Below, in pieces: positions 35,572-45,994 of a stretch of 64,000 bases of DNA (position 1 is the first letter of the stretch; each line of letters starts with the position of its first letter). Source of the stretch: Mucilaginibacter kameinonensis (GTDB taxonomy: Bacteria; Bacteroidota; Bacteroidia; Sphingobacteriales; Sphingobacteriaceae); contig NZ_RCWZ01000003.1 of assembly GCF_003675385.1 (NCBI RefSeq), positions 248,001 through 312,000 on the forward strand, given 5' to 3'. The notes beneath the pieces are model-generated. The model had not been told where the DNA came from. It was given only the letters and a program-made list of their open reading frames with translations, and searched no databases. A program made the translations under genes and the position numbers.

Positions 35572-36008
35572 CCCGATTTTTTTAGTGAATTTTTATAGGA
35601 ATGCAAATTTTTAAAGCGCCGCAAATTGATTGGCCGATCTCCCGATGGAGGTTAGCCACAAAATCATTCAGGATTACTTGTTGGCCACAGATCTCATCCC
35701 TCCATTGTTATTTCCCATTAATTTTTTTAATTTAATATAAGGATAAGTTTAATGCGCCTTTCAGACAATCAATCGGACACCACACATGTCGCTTACCAGG
35801 TTAAAAGAAAAAGGTGGCACCCCAAAAGGCCTGTAGCCAGCAGATCAAAAATCAATCATATTATGTTTTTACCGCAATATTGGGATATCGTGTTGAGGCC
35901 CAACTTTGGATTTTACCAATATGGCTTTTATAAACAAGAGTATATAAAAAAGAGTAAAAGAGATTCCTCCTCTATTTTTTAACGTAAAAATTTCCTAAAA
36001 GTTGACAA
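35572..36008. other. 437-bp stretch without a supported gene
   Basis: A 76-codon plus-strand frame at 35752-35982 has a poor composition (KRKRWHPKRPVASRSK) and no relatives I know. The paoC gene ends convergently at 36009. No promoter or terminator was clear. Confidence 0.35.
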
Positions 36009-38144
36009 TTATGACAGTAACTTATCAGGCGTAATGGGCAAATCCCTGACCCGGATTCCTGTAGCATTAAAAACGGCATTCGCTATGGCCGGGGCTACGC
36101 CGATCAAAGAAATTTCGCCGATTCCTTTAGTGCCGACCGGGTTGATTACCGGATCAGGCTTGTTAATGAAGACAGCCTCGATCTGAGGTATATCGGCATT
36201 TACCGGAACATGATAATCAGCGAAGTTACCATTAATATATCGTCCGAAACGGTTATCAATAATGGCTTCTTCCGTCATGGCCATACCAATCCCGCCTACT
36301 GCACCACCCTTCATCTGACTGGCGGCAGTTTTTTGATTGACGATCTTACCGGCGTCTACCACCGCGATCAGATTCTTGATCTTTACCACTCCTGTCAGCG
36401 GATGAACATACACCTTGGCAAAATGTGCCGAGAAGGAGTACATCGAATAGTTTTTTGCATTATCGCCGCTTTCAGAACCCACAGAAATTTCCAGATAAGG
36501 CAGATTCTGCTCCTTTATTACCGCCGCATAATCGATCTCGTCCATGCTGTCCCGGGGTTTCCCCTGTAAGGTATAGAGCTTTTGTCTCAGGGCTACGCAG
36601 ACATCATGCACCGCCGATCCTACTGATGATACGGTCGACGAGCCGCCTTGTGTAGGTGCAGGTGGCAGGGAAGAGTTACCAAGATCAAAGGTAATTTTTT
36701 CTGCAGGCATCCCCAGAACATCCGCAGCAATAACGATCATAGCTGTATTTGTTCCGGGTCCGATATCGGTAGTAGCGCTTTGAATGTTTATGCTGCCATC
36801 GGCCATTAATTTGAGTTTAGCCTCGGCATGACCACGGTAAGCGCCGAAGGCGCCGCAGCCAATGCCGTACCCCACCAGCCAATCTCCGTCTTTAATTGTG
36901 CCGGGCTTTGGTGAACGGTTTGCCCAACCAATACGATCGGCACCCAATTGGTAGCATTCCTTTAAATGCTTACTGGACCAGGGCAGATTCCGTTCCTGAT
37001 CAATGTCAGCATAATTCCTTAAACGTAACTCTATCGGATCTATATTGAGTGCATAGGACAATTCATCCAGTGCAGATTCCAGCGCATAAGCACCCGTGGA
37101 TTCACCGGGTCCGCGCATAGGCGCCGGTACACCAATATGCAGCGGCACCACCTTATAACGGGTATTGACGTTAGGACTCTGATAAAGGAACCGGGATACA
37201 TTTACTGCATTTTCAGTAAACTCCTCATAAACGGCGGTTTGCGAATGAGATTCATGAGTTATTCCTGTGAGCTTGCCATCGGCTGTTGCGCCAAGGCCTA
37301 TTTTTTGGATTGTCAACGGACGGTAGCCAACCAATGTGAACATTTGCTCGCGGGTAAGCGTAAGCTTCACAGGGTGTTTTACGAATTTAGCGGCTTGCAC
37401 CGCCGCAATCTCATGGGGCCAGGTACGCAGTGAGGAGCCAAATGCCCCACCTACAAAGCGGGCATTGATCAGCACATTCTGTGGTTCAAGATTAAAAGCA
37501 GCCGCAATGGCCCTTTGTGAGCTCATCACCCCCTGTGACTTGGTATAAACGGTGACCTTATTATCGCCTTCCCAATAGGCGGTGGTCACGTGAAGTTCCA
37601 TCGGGTTATGCATTTCAGATGGCTGTATATATTCCTGTTCAATTTTTACCTGCGCGTTTTTATAGGCATCCGCTTCACCACGCACATAATCCTTATATTT
37701 TCCGGCATTGGGTGTTACACCTTTGTCTATGTTTTTACGAAAATCAGTTTCAAACGGCTGCACCTGATAGGTCGCCTTTACTAAAGTGGCCGCGTAAGTA
37801 GCGCGTTCAAATGTATCGGCAATAACCAATGCAATGGGCTGGCCATTGAAATGCACCTGGTTATCATTAAATAGTTTTAAACCTTTTACAGGTTTTTTAG
37901 CATCAGGTTGGTATCCCGGAACTTTTTCCGCATTAAAAGGTGTGATCACCGCCAATACTCCCGGCGCATATTTCGCTGCCTTAATGTCGACTGCCGTGAC
38001 AGTTCCGTTTACAATAGTTGCTGGTACCAGTACGGCGTAGGTCAAGCCCGGAAACTTATATTCACCAGAATATTTCGCGCCGCCGGTCACTTTTAACCTC
38101 CCGTCAACACGGCTCAGCGGTTCTCCTATCGTATCTTTTTTCAT
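36009..38144 (-). CDS. paoC: aldehyde oxidoreductase molybdenum-binding subunit (PaoC/YagR-like)
   Basis: The 711-residue protein has the xanthine-dehydrogenase-type molybdopterin fold: KKDTIGEPLSRVDGRLKVTG at the start, AVLVPATIVNGTVTAVD, QEYIQPSEMHNPMELH, FVGGAFGSSLRTWP, RGPGESTGAYALESALDEL and GTKGIGEISLIGVAPAIANA, where the Glu of GxGE is the catalytic base. It oxidises aldehydes with a molybdopterin-cytosine-dinucleotide cofactor in a PaoABC heterotrimer. The ATG at 38144 is preferred to 38168 because MKKDTIGEP is the family start. Confidence 0.92.
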   Translation of the reverse strand: MKKDTIGEPLSRVDGRLKVTGGAKYSGEYKFPGLTYAVLVPATIVNGTVTAVDIKAAKYAPGVLAVITPFNAEKVPGYQPDAKKPVKGLKLFNDNQVHFNGQPIALVIADTFERATYAATLVKATYQVQPFETDFRKNIDKGVTPNAGKYKDYVRGEADAYKNAQVKIEQEYIQPSEMHNPMELHVTTAYWEGDNKVTVYTKSQGVMSSQRAIAAAFNLEPQNVLINARFVGGAFGSSLRTWPHEIAAVQAAKFVKHPVKLTLTREQMFTLVGYRPLTIQKIGLGATADGKLTGITHESHSQTAVYEEFTENAVNVSRFLYQSPNVNTRYKVVPLHIGVPAPMRGPGESTGAYALESALDELSYALNIDPIELRLRNYADIDQERNLPWSSKHLKECYQLGADRIGWANRSPKPGTIKDGDWLVGYGIGCGAFGAYRGHAEAKLKLMADGSINIQSATTDIGPGTNTAMIVIAADVLGMPAEKITFDLGNSSLPPAPTQGGSSTVSSVGSAVHDVCVALRQKLYTLQGKPRDSMDEIDYAAVIKEQNLPYLEISVGSESGDNAKNYSMYSFSAHFAKVYVHPLTGVVKIKNLIAVVDAGKIVNQKTAASQMKGGAVGGIGMAMTEEAIIDNRFGRYINGNFADYHVPVNADIPQIEAVFINKPDPVINPVGTKGIGEISLIGVAPAIANAVFNATGIRVRDLPITPDKLLS

Positions 38145-38154
38145 GATGATGCTT

Positions 38155-39144
38155 TTATGAAGCGGCAATGCCTGATGCTATTCTTAAACTTTGTATCAGG
38201 GTATTCGGCGCGAGTTTGAGTTTAAACTGGTTGTACTGGTACGCTTTCGCCCCTTTCATGGCGATTTGAGCCGCCTGCCTGAAATTTCCCTCACTGACCA
38301 TTTTACCTTTTAGAAATTCTTCGGCAGCGCTTAGCCGCCACGGTTTGTGGGCAACGCCCCCCATGGCGAGCCTTGCTTCTTTTATTGTCTCGCCCTCTAA
38401 GTGCAGCGCAACAGCCGCGGAAACAAGCGCGAAAGCATAGGAGGTACGGTCGCGAATTTTCAGATAGGATAGATTTTTATTAAACGCTGAATAAGGCAGC
38501 TCCACGGCAGTAATGAGTTCACCATTTTTCAGAGTGTTATCCAGTTCGGGCTGCTCGCCGGGCAAACGGTGAAAATCGGCAATAGGGATCCCTCTAGCGC
38601 CTTTCGGTCCGCTTACATGAACCGTTGCATTCAACGCACGCATAGCGACATTCATGTCACTCGGATTAACAGCGATGCATTGATCGCTTGCGCCGAAAAT
38701 GGCGTGCATACGGTTGATACCTTCGAGTGCGCCGCACCCGCTGCCCGGTTTACGTTTGTTACATGGCAGGGTCGTGTCAAAAAAATAAGGGCACCTTGTA
38801 CGCTGCATCAGGTTGCCGCCCACCGTTGCCATGTTCCGGAGCTGCGGTGATGCCCCAGCGTTGATAGCCTGGGAAAGCAACGGAAAACCGGCTTTGACGA
38901 GTTCACTGTCCGCCACATCACTATTGCTCACCAACGCACCGATGCGCAGCCCATGGGGAAGCTTTTCTATTTTTGAAAACGGAAGATGATTGATATCTAC
39001 GAGTTTGGTGGGATTTACCACGCCCATCTTCATCAGGTCGATCAGATTGGTACCACCTGCCAAAAAATGAGCATCCGGATCTTTAGCCACTAATTTTACC
39101 GCGCTATGCGGTTCATTTGCTTTATTATACTGAAACTGGTTCAT
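38155..39144 (-). CDS. paoB: aldehyde oxidoreductase FAD-binding subunit (PaoB-like)
   Basis: The 329-residue protein has the CO-dehydrogenase-flavoprotein FAD fold: AHFLAGGTNLIDLMKMGV, ATVGGNLMQRTRCPYF, and the cysteine-rich CNKRKPGSGCGALEGINRMH insert that holds an extra [4Fe-4S] cluster in PaoB/YagS proteins. It passes electrons between the iron-sulphur and molybdenum subunits and the acceptor. Its ATG overlaps the paoA stop by 4 nt; the frame upstream to 39207 lies inside paoA. Confidence 0.92.
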   Translation of the reverse strand: MNQFQYNKANEPHSAVKLVAKDPDAHFLAGGTNLIDLMKMGVVNPTKLVDINHLPFSKIEKLPHGLRIGALVSNSDVADSELVKAGFPLLSQAINAGASPQLRNMATVGGNLMQRTRCPYFFDTTLPCNKRKPGSGCGALEGINRMHAIFGASDQCIAVNPSDMNVAMRALNATVHVSGPKGARGIPIADFHRLPGEQPELDNTLKNGELITAVELPYSAFNKNLSYLKIRDRTSYAFALVSAAVALHLEGETIKEARLAMGGVAHKPWRLSAAEEFLKGKMVSEGNFRQAAQIAMKGAKAYQYNQFKLKLAPNTLIQSLRIASGIAAS

Positions 39145-39782
39145 GCCTTGTTTCCTCCTTTCGATACTTCCTGTATTGCATTTACGATATTCGGGTAAGC
39201 GCCGCAACGGCAGATGTTACCGCTCATAAATTCGCGGATCTCCGTTTCAGAACCGGCATGGCCTTCATGGATACAGGCCACGGCGGACATGATCTGGCCT
39301 GATGTACAATACCCGCACTGAAACCCGTCGTGGTCGATAAAAGCCTGCTGCATCGGGTGCAGTTCATCTCCATCGGCCAGGCCCTCTATGGTAGTGATCG
39401 TTTTATTATTATTGGTAATCGCCAGGCTGAGGCAGGAATTAACCCTTTTACCATTGACATGAACCGTACAGGCGCCGCACTGCCCCCTGTCGCAGCCTTT
39501 TTTAGTGCCGGTGAGGTCCAGTTGTTCGCGCAATACCTCCAGCAGAGTACTTCTGGGCTCTACGGAAAGCTGATGTGATACGCCGTTTACCTCCATCTTG
39601 AGCGGCATCTTTTCAAAAAAAGCAGCAACCTTTTCATCCAAATGACTTTCAGCAGCTTTTACTATCCCGATGGGTGTAAGTGCGACAGCTGTTAAAAAAC
39701 CGGATTGTTTTAAAAAATCGCGACGGGTACCACTTAAAATGTTTTCATTTTCGGGCACACCAGGTGTTTCTTTTTCAGGCAT
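39141..39782 (-). CDS. paoA: aldehyde oxidoreductase iron-sulphur subunit (PaoA-like), Tat-exported
   Basis: The 213-residue protein starts with a long Tat signal (SGTRRDFLKQSGFLTAVALT). Two [2Fe-2S] binding motifs follow: GCDRGQCGACTVHVNG in the ferredoxin-like half and CGYCTSGQI ... GNICRCGAYPNI in the helical half. As in E. coli PaoABC, the whole trimer would be folded in the cytoplasm and exported together. The ATG at 39782 fits; upstream codons have no likeness. No molybdopterin-insertion chaperone (PaoD/XdhC) is present nearby. Confidence 0.92.
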   Translation of the reverse strand: MPEKETPGVPENENILSGTRRDFLKQSGFLTAVALTPIGIVKAAESHLDEKVAAFFEKMPLKMEVNGVSHQLSVEPRSTLLEVLREQLDLTGTKKGCDRGQCGACTVHVNGKRVNSCLSLAITNNNKTITTIEGLADGDELHPMQQAFIDHDGFQCGYCTSGQIMSAVACIHEGHAGSETEIREFMSGNICRCGAYPNIVNAIQEVSKGGNKA

Positions 39783-40099
39783 AACGATGTAGTTGGTACA
39801 GATACAAGTTCGTAATATCTCATGAATTAACACCTATGTAACCACATTGTTATCAGAAATATAAATTCGGGGCCGTTGCCCAATCGGTTTCGGCGAGAGA
39901 TTAGCGGTGCTCTACTGCAATTGAGCTTGCTAGCATCCTAATTATATATAGTTGTTTTTGGTATTCCTCCCCCGTTGTTCTGACAGGAACAGGATTGCTG
40001 CCGGTCTCAGGGACATAACCGGCTTTTATGTGAAAAATAATATATTATTTATATTTTAAAAATGCTTATTCATTAATTTAGAATTTCAATATATATTCT

Positions 40100-40873
40100 A
40101 TGAAAAAGACCGTGATCTTATTATTTGCCGCAACTCTTATAATAGCTTGCAAAAACGAAAAGAACATACCTCTTCCTTCTGCAAGTTTCCATTTTGGCAA
40201 TCAGACTTCCGAAGATTTTAAACTTGTCGCAAATGATACAACTTCACTCATCAGTGCTGTAAAAGGAGCCGCCAGCATAAGCTGGGACTTTGGCGACGGC
40301 CGTACTTCAAAGGATGACAGGCCAGTACTTTCCTATTCTAAAGCCGGCGTATACACGATAATGCTGACAGCAACCTCCGAAGACGGAAAAAAAACGACGC
40401 CTTCAAAAAAAATAACCGTGCTGGATTTAGTCCTTAAAAATATTGTTATTGATAAAGTATATTGGAACAATACTGATGAACAATTCGCACAAGCCGGATG
40501 GCCTTTGACCAATTCAGCGGATCTATACATTAAAATCCAGCGGTTGCAGGGCGATGATGTCTTCTCAGGGGGCTTTGCTCCCAATGCCACAATGATCTAT
40601 ACCAGTCCGCTTCAAAAAAACATATACAAAACATCTGATGTCCCTATAATAATTAATCTAAAATCGAAGGTAGTGCTGGAAAAAGATGTATTATTGGCCA
40701 GGAATTACCTGATCAGTCTTATCGCAAAAAGTAATACCGGGGAATATGTATTGTTTACCAACAGGTACAGCGGTTCAAACCAACTGGTTAAAACCGATAA
40801 CCTGACAAAAAACGATTTCGAGGTGACATCATCATTTTTCAGTTCACTAAATTTAAAGTTTAATTTTGAGTAA
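40100..40873 (+). CDS. PKD-domain lipoprotein
   Basis: The 257-residue protein has a lipoprotein signal (MKKTVILLFAATLIIAC, lipobox Cys near residue 17) and a PKD domain with the core SISWDFGDGRTSKDD and YTIMLTATSEDG (residues about 50-105). The rest looks like a C2-like beta domain. PKD domains serve in surface protein or sugar contact; the function here is unknown. It is monocistronic, divergent from paoABC. Confidence 0.8.
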   Translation: MKKTVILLFAATLIIACKNEKNIPLPSASFHFGNQTSEDFKLVANDTTSLISAVKGAASISWDFGDGRTSKDDRPVLSYSKAGVYTIMLTATSEDGKKTTPSKKITVLDLVLKNIVIDKVYWNNTDEQFAQAGWPLTNSADLYIKIQRLQGDDVFSGGFAPNATMIYTSPLQKNIYKTSDVPIIINLKSKVVLEKDVLLARNYLISLIAKSNTGEYVLFTNRYSGSNQLVKTDNLTKNDFEVTSSFFSSLNLKFNFE

Positions 40874-41122
40874 TGCTCAGCAGTTTGATCATCAGGACCC
40901 GTCACCCTGAATGAATAAAGCGAAACCTTCCTGTTTCCCTCAAGTTGTATAAGTGATAAAGCGTCAAATCTATTTAAAAATTTCATTTAAGGAAAAATTT
41001 ACAGCAACCTGAATTTCAATATCCCCCACCCTGGATCACCGTTAAACCCTCAACTCTAAAATTTGTTGGTCCGATACGCATTTGCCGGCAAAACCTTTTT
41101 TACCAGCCAGCGTTTGCTGTTA

Positions 41123-44047
41123 ATGTCTTCAGCCTCACAGTTACTTCAAATTCTCTCCCTATCAGACGACGCGACTGCGGTTTATCGCGGAGAAAATCTC
41201 ATTATTGAATTTGCCAATGCAGCCATGCTGTCATTCTGGGGCAAAGATAAGAGCATCGTCGGCCTGGAGCTGGAAGAGGCCGTACCGGAATTAAAAGGAC
41301 AGCCTTTCAAGATGATGCTCCAGGCAGTACAGCGTACGGGCATTTCTGATGAGGGAATTATTCCCGCACAGACAAGCATTCATGGGGCATTCGTCACCCG
41401 CTATTACGCATATAAATACCGTGCCGTCAGCAGTGAGGACGGTCAGTCCATTTATATACTGCATACAGCTTCTGACGTTACGGAGCGCCTCAGGGGCGAA
41501 CAGGCGGTGCGCGACATGGGTGTTCGCGACGCTGAGCTAAGCCGCGAGCAGCAGCTAAACGAAGAATTAGGCTCACTGAACGAGGAACTGGTTGCCACAA
41601 ATGAGGAATTAGTTGATACGCAGTCCGCCCTGGCCATGTTGAATGCGAGCCTGGAAGATAAAGTGAGGTTGCGAACAGTTGATCTGGCTGAAAGCGAAAC
41701 TAAACTACAAGGCCTTAATGAAGAATTATCTGCCATCAATGAAGAATTAAGAGCAACAAATGAAGAACTGCTTGAAATCCAAGCCAGTCTACAGCGGTCC
41801 CTGACGGATCTTGCCAGCGTTGAGCACAAAGTGCGCAGCATTGTAGCCAGCGCGCCATTTCCCATTGGAGTCTATTCCGGCCGCGAAATGTTGATCGAAC
41901 TTGTCAATCAGTCTATTATTGATGTATGGGGCAAAGGAAATGACGTGGTCGGCAAAAAATATGCTGAAGTCTTGACGGAGTTGGCAGGTACCGGTATATA
42001 TGAGCAACTGGACAACGTTTTCACAACCGGCGTACCGTTTCAAACACGTGGCCAGCGCGTTGATCTGGTGGTGGAAGGAAAATTACTGCCATTTTACTTC
42101 AATTATAATTTTACGCCTTTATTCGACCAGGACGGGCGGGTTTACGGCGTGATGAATACGGCGGCAGATGTGACAGACATGGTTTTGGCGCGGCAGCAGG
42201 TTGAGCAAAGCGAACGCAATCTGCATAATATAATTTCGCAGGCCCCTGTTGCGATGTGCATTCTTATGGGCCCTGAGCATGTGGTCAAGGTAGCCAATGC
42301 ACTCATGATCGATCTTTGGGGAAAATCTGAAGCGTGGGTAATAAACCTTCCTATACTTGAGGCATTGCCGGATGCGCGTTATCAGGGGTTAAAACAGATC
42401 CTTTCTGATGTTTATCAGAAAGGCCAAACCTACAGCACTAACGAAACGCCTGTTATCCTTTTGCGCAACGGCCGGGAGGAAACGGTCTATCAGAATTTTG
42501 TTTACGAACCTTATCGAAATGCTAACGGAGAGGTGATTGGCGTGATCGTGATCACCATCGATGTTACCGATCAGGTATCAGGCAGATTGCAAACTGAAGA
42601 AAATGAGCGCCGGTTCCGGTTTTTACTAAATGCCATGCCTCAACAGGTTTGGACGGCGCGGGCTGACGGTTCACTCGATTATGTAAACGACGTTGTGAGC
42701 AGGGACTTTGGTGAAAATGCCGAAATTATTGCGGACCAGGGATGGCAGGGCTTTGTTCACCCGGACGATCTTCCTGCTGCATTGGCTAAATGGCGGCGTT
42801 CTTTGCAATCCGGAAAAGAATACCTGACAGAATTCAGACTAAGATTTGCCGACGGTAACTACTACTGGCATTTGGCAAGGGCGGTGCCGCTGATCGAGTA
42901 TAATGCTGTAACTTTTTGGCTTGGCACGAATACCAATATAGATCAGCAGAAATACAATGAGAACCGGAAAGATGAATTTATCAGCATAGCCAGCCACGAA
43001 CTTAAGACGCCGCTTACGACCATTAAAGCATTTTTTCAGTTAAGTAAACGCGAAAGTGCGGGTAATGGCAAGCTAAACCCCTTCGCGGCTAAGGCTGAAC
43101 GACAAATGGAACGCCTCGGCCGCCTGATTGAAGATTTGCTTGATGTGTCAAAGATCAATGCAGGTAAGATGACCTACAATAAGGAAGATTTTGATTTCGG
43201 GATGCTACTTGCCGACACCGTCGAAAATATGCAGCAGGCAGCTCCCGGACACCGCATAGAAATATCAAACAGCTGTAGTCTAATTTACCATGGCGATCAG
43301 CACCGTTTGGAGCAGGTACTAATCAACCTGATCAATAATGCGGTAAAGTACTCACCGGATGCCGACCGGGTGATTTTGAATTGTGAACGGGAAAACCAAA
43401 ATATTATAGTCTCAGTCAAGGATTTTGGCATAGGCATTGCCGCAGAACATCTGAAAGGCCTTTTTGATCGTTTTTACAGGGTTGATAACACTTCCAGCCG
43501 TTTTCAGGGCCTGGGTTTAGGATTATTTATTGCAAATGAGATCGTAAAGCGCCATGGAGGCAGTTTCTGGATCGAAAGTGAACCAGGCGAGGGCTCCGTT
43601 TTCTATTTCTTATTGCCATTATCCGGGAAACAGGAATTTATTGACATTGCCGGGGATGGATTTACTTATTACGATGGCAGTTTTATCAGGATCCGTTATC
43701 AGCAGGTAGGCGAATATATGGATGTGGACTGGCTTGGCTATCAGAATTATGATTCCGTTGTCAAAGGCTGTGAAATCCTGCTTGATCTAATGAAAAAGAA
43801 TGATTGTCAAAAGGTGCTAAACGACAACACGCATGTTAAGGGGAACTGGTCAGAAGCTTCGGACTGGGGAGCCGAAGTTTGGTTTCCGGCAATGGCGGAA
43901 GCCGGTCTTAATAAATTTGCGTGGATTTATTCACCAAGTACATTCAGCCGTATCGCTGCTAAAAAGAGTTTGCCATCAGCATACGAAGTTGTGCAAGTGG
44001 CATTTTTTGATGACAAAAACGAAGCGCGAGACTGGCTTATCAGCTAA
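41123..44047 (+). CDS. multi-PAS hybrid-type sensor histidine kinase with C-terminal STAS-like domain
   Basis: The 974-residue protein has a PAS domain (residues about 10-120), a long coiled coil of Asn-Glu-Glu-Leu repeats (LNEELGSLNEELVATNEELV ... INEELRATNEELLEIQ), three more PAS domains (to about 615), a HisKA domain with phospho-acceptor His625 in SHELKTPLTTI, and HATPase_c (NLINNAVKYS, GIGI, GLGLGLFIANEI). After residue 830 there is an added domain (YYDGSFIRIRYQQVGEYMDVDW ... ) like the SpoIIAA/STAS-type modules of Bacteroidota. No transmembrane segment is seen, so it is cytoplasmic. The ATG at 41123 is preferred to a TTG at 41063. No response regulator is adjacent. Confidence 0.85.
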   Translation: MSSASQLLQILSLSDDATAVYRGENLIIEFANAAMLSFWGKDKSIVGLELEEAVPELKGQPFKMMLQAVQRTGISDEGIIPAQTSIHGAFVTRYYAYKYRAVSSEDGQSIYILHTASDVTERLRGEQAVRDMGVRDAELSREQQLNEELGSLNEELVATNEELVDTQSALAMLNASLEDKVRLRTVDLAESETKLQGLNEELSAINEELRATNEELLEIQASLQRSLTDLASVEHKVRSIVASAPFPIGVYSGREMLIELVNQSIIDVWGKGNDVVGKKYAEVLTELAGTGIYEQLDNVFTTGVPFQTRGQRVDLVVEGKLLPFYFNYNFTPLFDQDGRVYGVMNTAADVTDMVLARQQVEQSERNLHNIISQAPVAMCILMGPEHVVKVANALMIDLWGKSEAWVINLPILEALPDARYQGLKQILSDVYQKGQTYSTNETPVILLRNGREETVYQNFVYEPYRNANGEVIGVIVITIDVTDQVSGRLQTEENERRFRFLLNAMPQQVWTARADGSLDYVNDVVSRDFGENAEIIADQGWQGFVHPDDLPAALAKWRRSLQSGKEYLTEFRLRFADGNYYWHLARAVPLIEYNAVTFWLGTNTNIDQQKYNENRKDEFISIASHELKTPLTTIKAFFQLSKRESAGNGKLNPFAAKAERQMERLGRLIEDLLDVSKINAGKMTYNKEDFDFGMLLADTVENMQQAAPGHRIEISNSCSLIYHGDQHRLEQVLINLINNAVKYSPDADRVILNCERENQNIIVSVKDFGIGIAAEHLKGLFDRFYRVDNTSSRFQGLGLGLFIANEIVKRHGGSFWIESEPGEGSVFYFLLPLSGKQEFIDIAGDGFTYYDGSFIRIRYQQVGEYMDVDWLGYQNYDSVVKGCEILLDLMKKNDCQKVLNDNTHVKGNWSEASDWGAEVWFPAMAEAGLNKFAWIYSPSTFSRIAAKKSLPSAYEVVQVAFFDDKNEARDWLIS

Positions 44048-45271
44048 TTGATATGATCAAGACTGTTGTTTCATTTTAACGACGACATTGAGAAAGTAAC
44101 CCAAATTAGAAAAACGGGATCTGCTTTATCAATCAAGTCATTCATTGACTGGACAATTTGCAAAAGCTCGCTGGTGCATTGGCATTTCTGACACTACCGA
44201 TATCTTCCTGTAGCTATTGCTCCGCAGTTTTAGCTTGATTGAAAGCAGGGATTATTTGCTACCGCTGATCAGCTTAAACGCGTTCTGCATGATTTTTCCT
44301 CAATCCCATCATTATTATGCCAGTAAGATTTGGAAGAAAAATACTGAAAAACGCACGGGCCTGCTGATCGTAAATATTGCATTGAAAAGGTCACATTTGT
44401 CATGGCAGACAAAAAACTTATAGATAACTGAATTCCTGAAGAAAGCGGCATAATCGCGACTCAAAAGCCTACAGCTTAAAATAGTTTCAAACAATCCCGG
44501 TAATTCACTTCTTGGCAAATAGCAACCTAGCAATGTTTGCAAAACCGTCTTGAACTGAGGTACAAACTGCGTAACCATTTGCATCGTTGACCTGGAATAT
44601 ATAGTTTTAAAGGTCACAAAAACAGTAAATATGCCCGTCGGGCTGCTTTAAATGCCTGCCCCTTTCCCCGATTATCGATTGATAGCAGAGATGACATTTG
44701 ATAATATAACAGGCTGATCATGGATTCTATAAGTTCCTAATTATTGGAACATTGTTCAGGTACCGGATTAAAAAAACATAAGCCATTATTTGGTTATTGT
44801 TAAGCTCCAGTCAAACCTGTTTCCTGGATAATTGTTTAAGATATTAATTTTCGTTATGATAAGGTTAATTGATTGGTTGCCCCGAAAGCGAGTTTCCGGG
44901 CAACCTTTACTTTCTGGAAATTTTAAGAAGAGACATCAATCTGATGGATTGATTTTACCTGTCAGCCTTGAAGGGCAAATTTAAACTTTACATCTTTTGC
45001 AGTATTATGGAATGCTTTATTGCGCCTGTTGATCGTGACTGTATTGACACAGACGAAAGCATTTAAAGCCGGTTAACTCATAAGATCAGATCTATTTTCT
45101 TTTGTTTTAATTTTAACTGACAATATTGCGGTCAGGGTATTTGCTTACAAAAGATAAATTACATCCTTATTTTTCATTTTGCCGGCATATCGATACAAGA
45201 TGATATTTATCCTGAATCTTCTAATTGATTAAAATCCGATTTTATAATGCTTTCGTAAGTTTTAACCAACT
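44048..45271. other. 1.2-kb gene-poor stretch with a hairpin
   Basis: Overlapping frames at 44217-44423 (plus) and 44315-44617 (minus, 100 codons) do not resemble known proteins and contradict each other. A 13-bp stem with one mismatch (ggttgccccgaaa / tttccgggcaacc) lies at 44875-44905, followed by TTTACTTTC on the plus strand, which is terminator-like although no plus-strand gene ends nearby. Confidence 0.4.
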
Positions 45272-45493
45272 ATGAAAAGTAATATCGAGAATAAGTTATT
45301 GTTAGTTGCGGCCAAGATCCGGACGGAGCGTAAGCGACTGGGATATTCACAGGAGTATGTAGCGCTGTCATTGGATTTATCACAAAACGCGTACAGCAAA
45401 ATTGAGTTAGGATACACCAACATCAGCTTAGTACGGCTGATGGAGATCGCACTTATTCTAAATACAGAAATAGATTATTTGCTACGCGTTTAA
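45272..45493 (+). CDS. XRE-family helix-turn-helix regulator (SKIELG type)
   Basis: The 73-residue protein is one HTH_3 domain: AAKIRTERKRLGYSQEYVAL, SLDLSQNAYSKIELGYTNIS, then a helix ending EIDYLLRV. It shares the SQNAYSKIELG core with 22248-22508 and 46139-46375. It stands alone. Small XRE proteins of this type act as repressors or activators of neighbouring accessory genes; no target is apparent. Confidence 0.82.
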   Translation: MKSNIENKLLLVAAKIRTERKRLGYSQEYVALSLDLSQNAYSKIELGYTNISLVRLMEIALILNTEIDYLLRV

Positions 45494-45739
45494 TAATTTA
45501 ACAATATTAATGCTTAACCGTATTTTATTACCGGTTCATACCTTACATGCACCTTCCTTGGTTTAACCTTGAGTTTTTATTGTTCCCCCGTCCCGTCCAT
45601 GCAACTTACCATCTAATGGAAATTCATAATAGTCATTTAATTTGTAAGTAAATTCTCTAAATCATGTAAAATTCAGTGCGCACGGTTATATTTCCAAATC
45701 GCGATTAGCTGTTATTTACCAGTCTTCCCCCACTAATTA

Positions 45740-45889
45740 ATGGGACAAGCTGAACATATTAACGAGCTCGAGACAATCTTTTCACGGTTACATGCGTCTA
45801 TAAAATTTGCTATAACTCATTTTTGTCCCTCTAACGATGGCAGCAAAAATAACCTGTCAATCTGCTTGCAGGTATGGGCAACACACTAA
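45740..45889 (+). CDS. possible 49-residue protein
   Basis: A frame from the ATG at 45740 reads MGQAEHINELETIFSRLHAS, IKFAITHFCPSNDGSKNNLS and ends ICLQVWATH. The start looks protein-like (acidic amphipathic helix); the end does not, so it may be the N-terminal piece of a lost gene. Confidence 0.25.
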   Translation: MGQAEHINELETIFSRLHASIKFAITHFCPSNDGSKNNLSICLQVWATH

Positions 45890-45957
45890 TGGGTGCAGTT
45901 CTTCAGGTTGTCCCGAAGTTGCGGAACAATTCCCTCGTCGGGTAACTTCTCTGCATT

Positions 45958-45994
45958 TTTTACAAGTGCCGGCTCTGAGTCGGCACTTGTAAAA
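45958..45994. terminator. 14-bp perfect hairpin, possible bidirectional terminator
   Basis: The arms ttttacaagtgccg and cggcacttgtaaaa pair over 14 bp around a 9-nt loop (gctctgagt). T-runs at the base on both strands fit a bidirectional terminator between the XRE genes at 45272 and 46139. Confidence 0.55.

Noticed and set aside
35752..35982. 76-codon plus-strand frame between DUF2252 and paoC
   Set aside because: No domain, random composition and no ribosome-binding site; judged non-coding.
44217..44617. Overlapping plus and minus frames that might be a transposase piece
   Set aside because: I could not find a DDE, HTH or other transposase motif in either frame and no inverted repeats flank the region.
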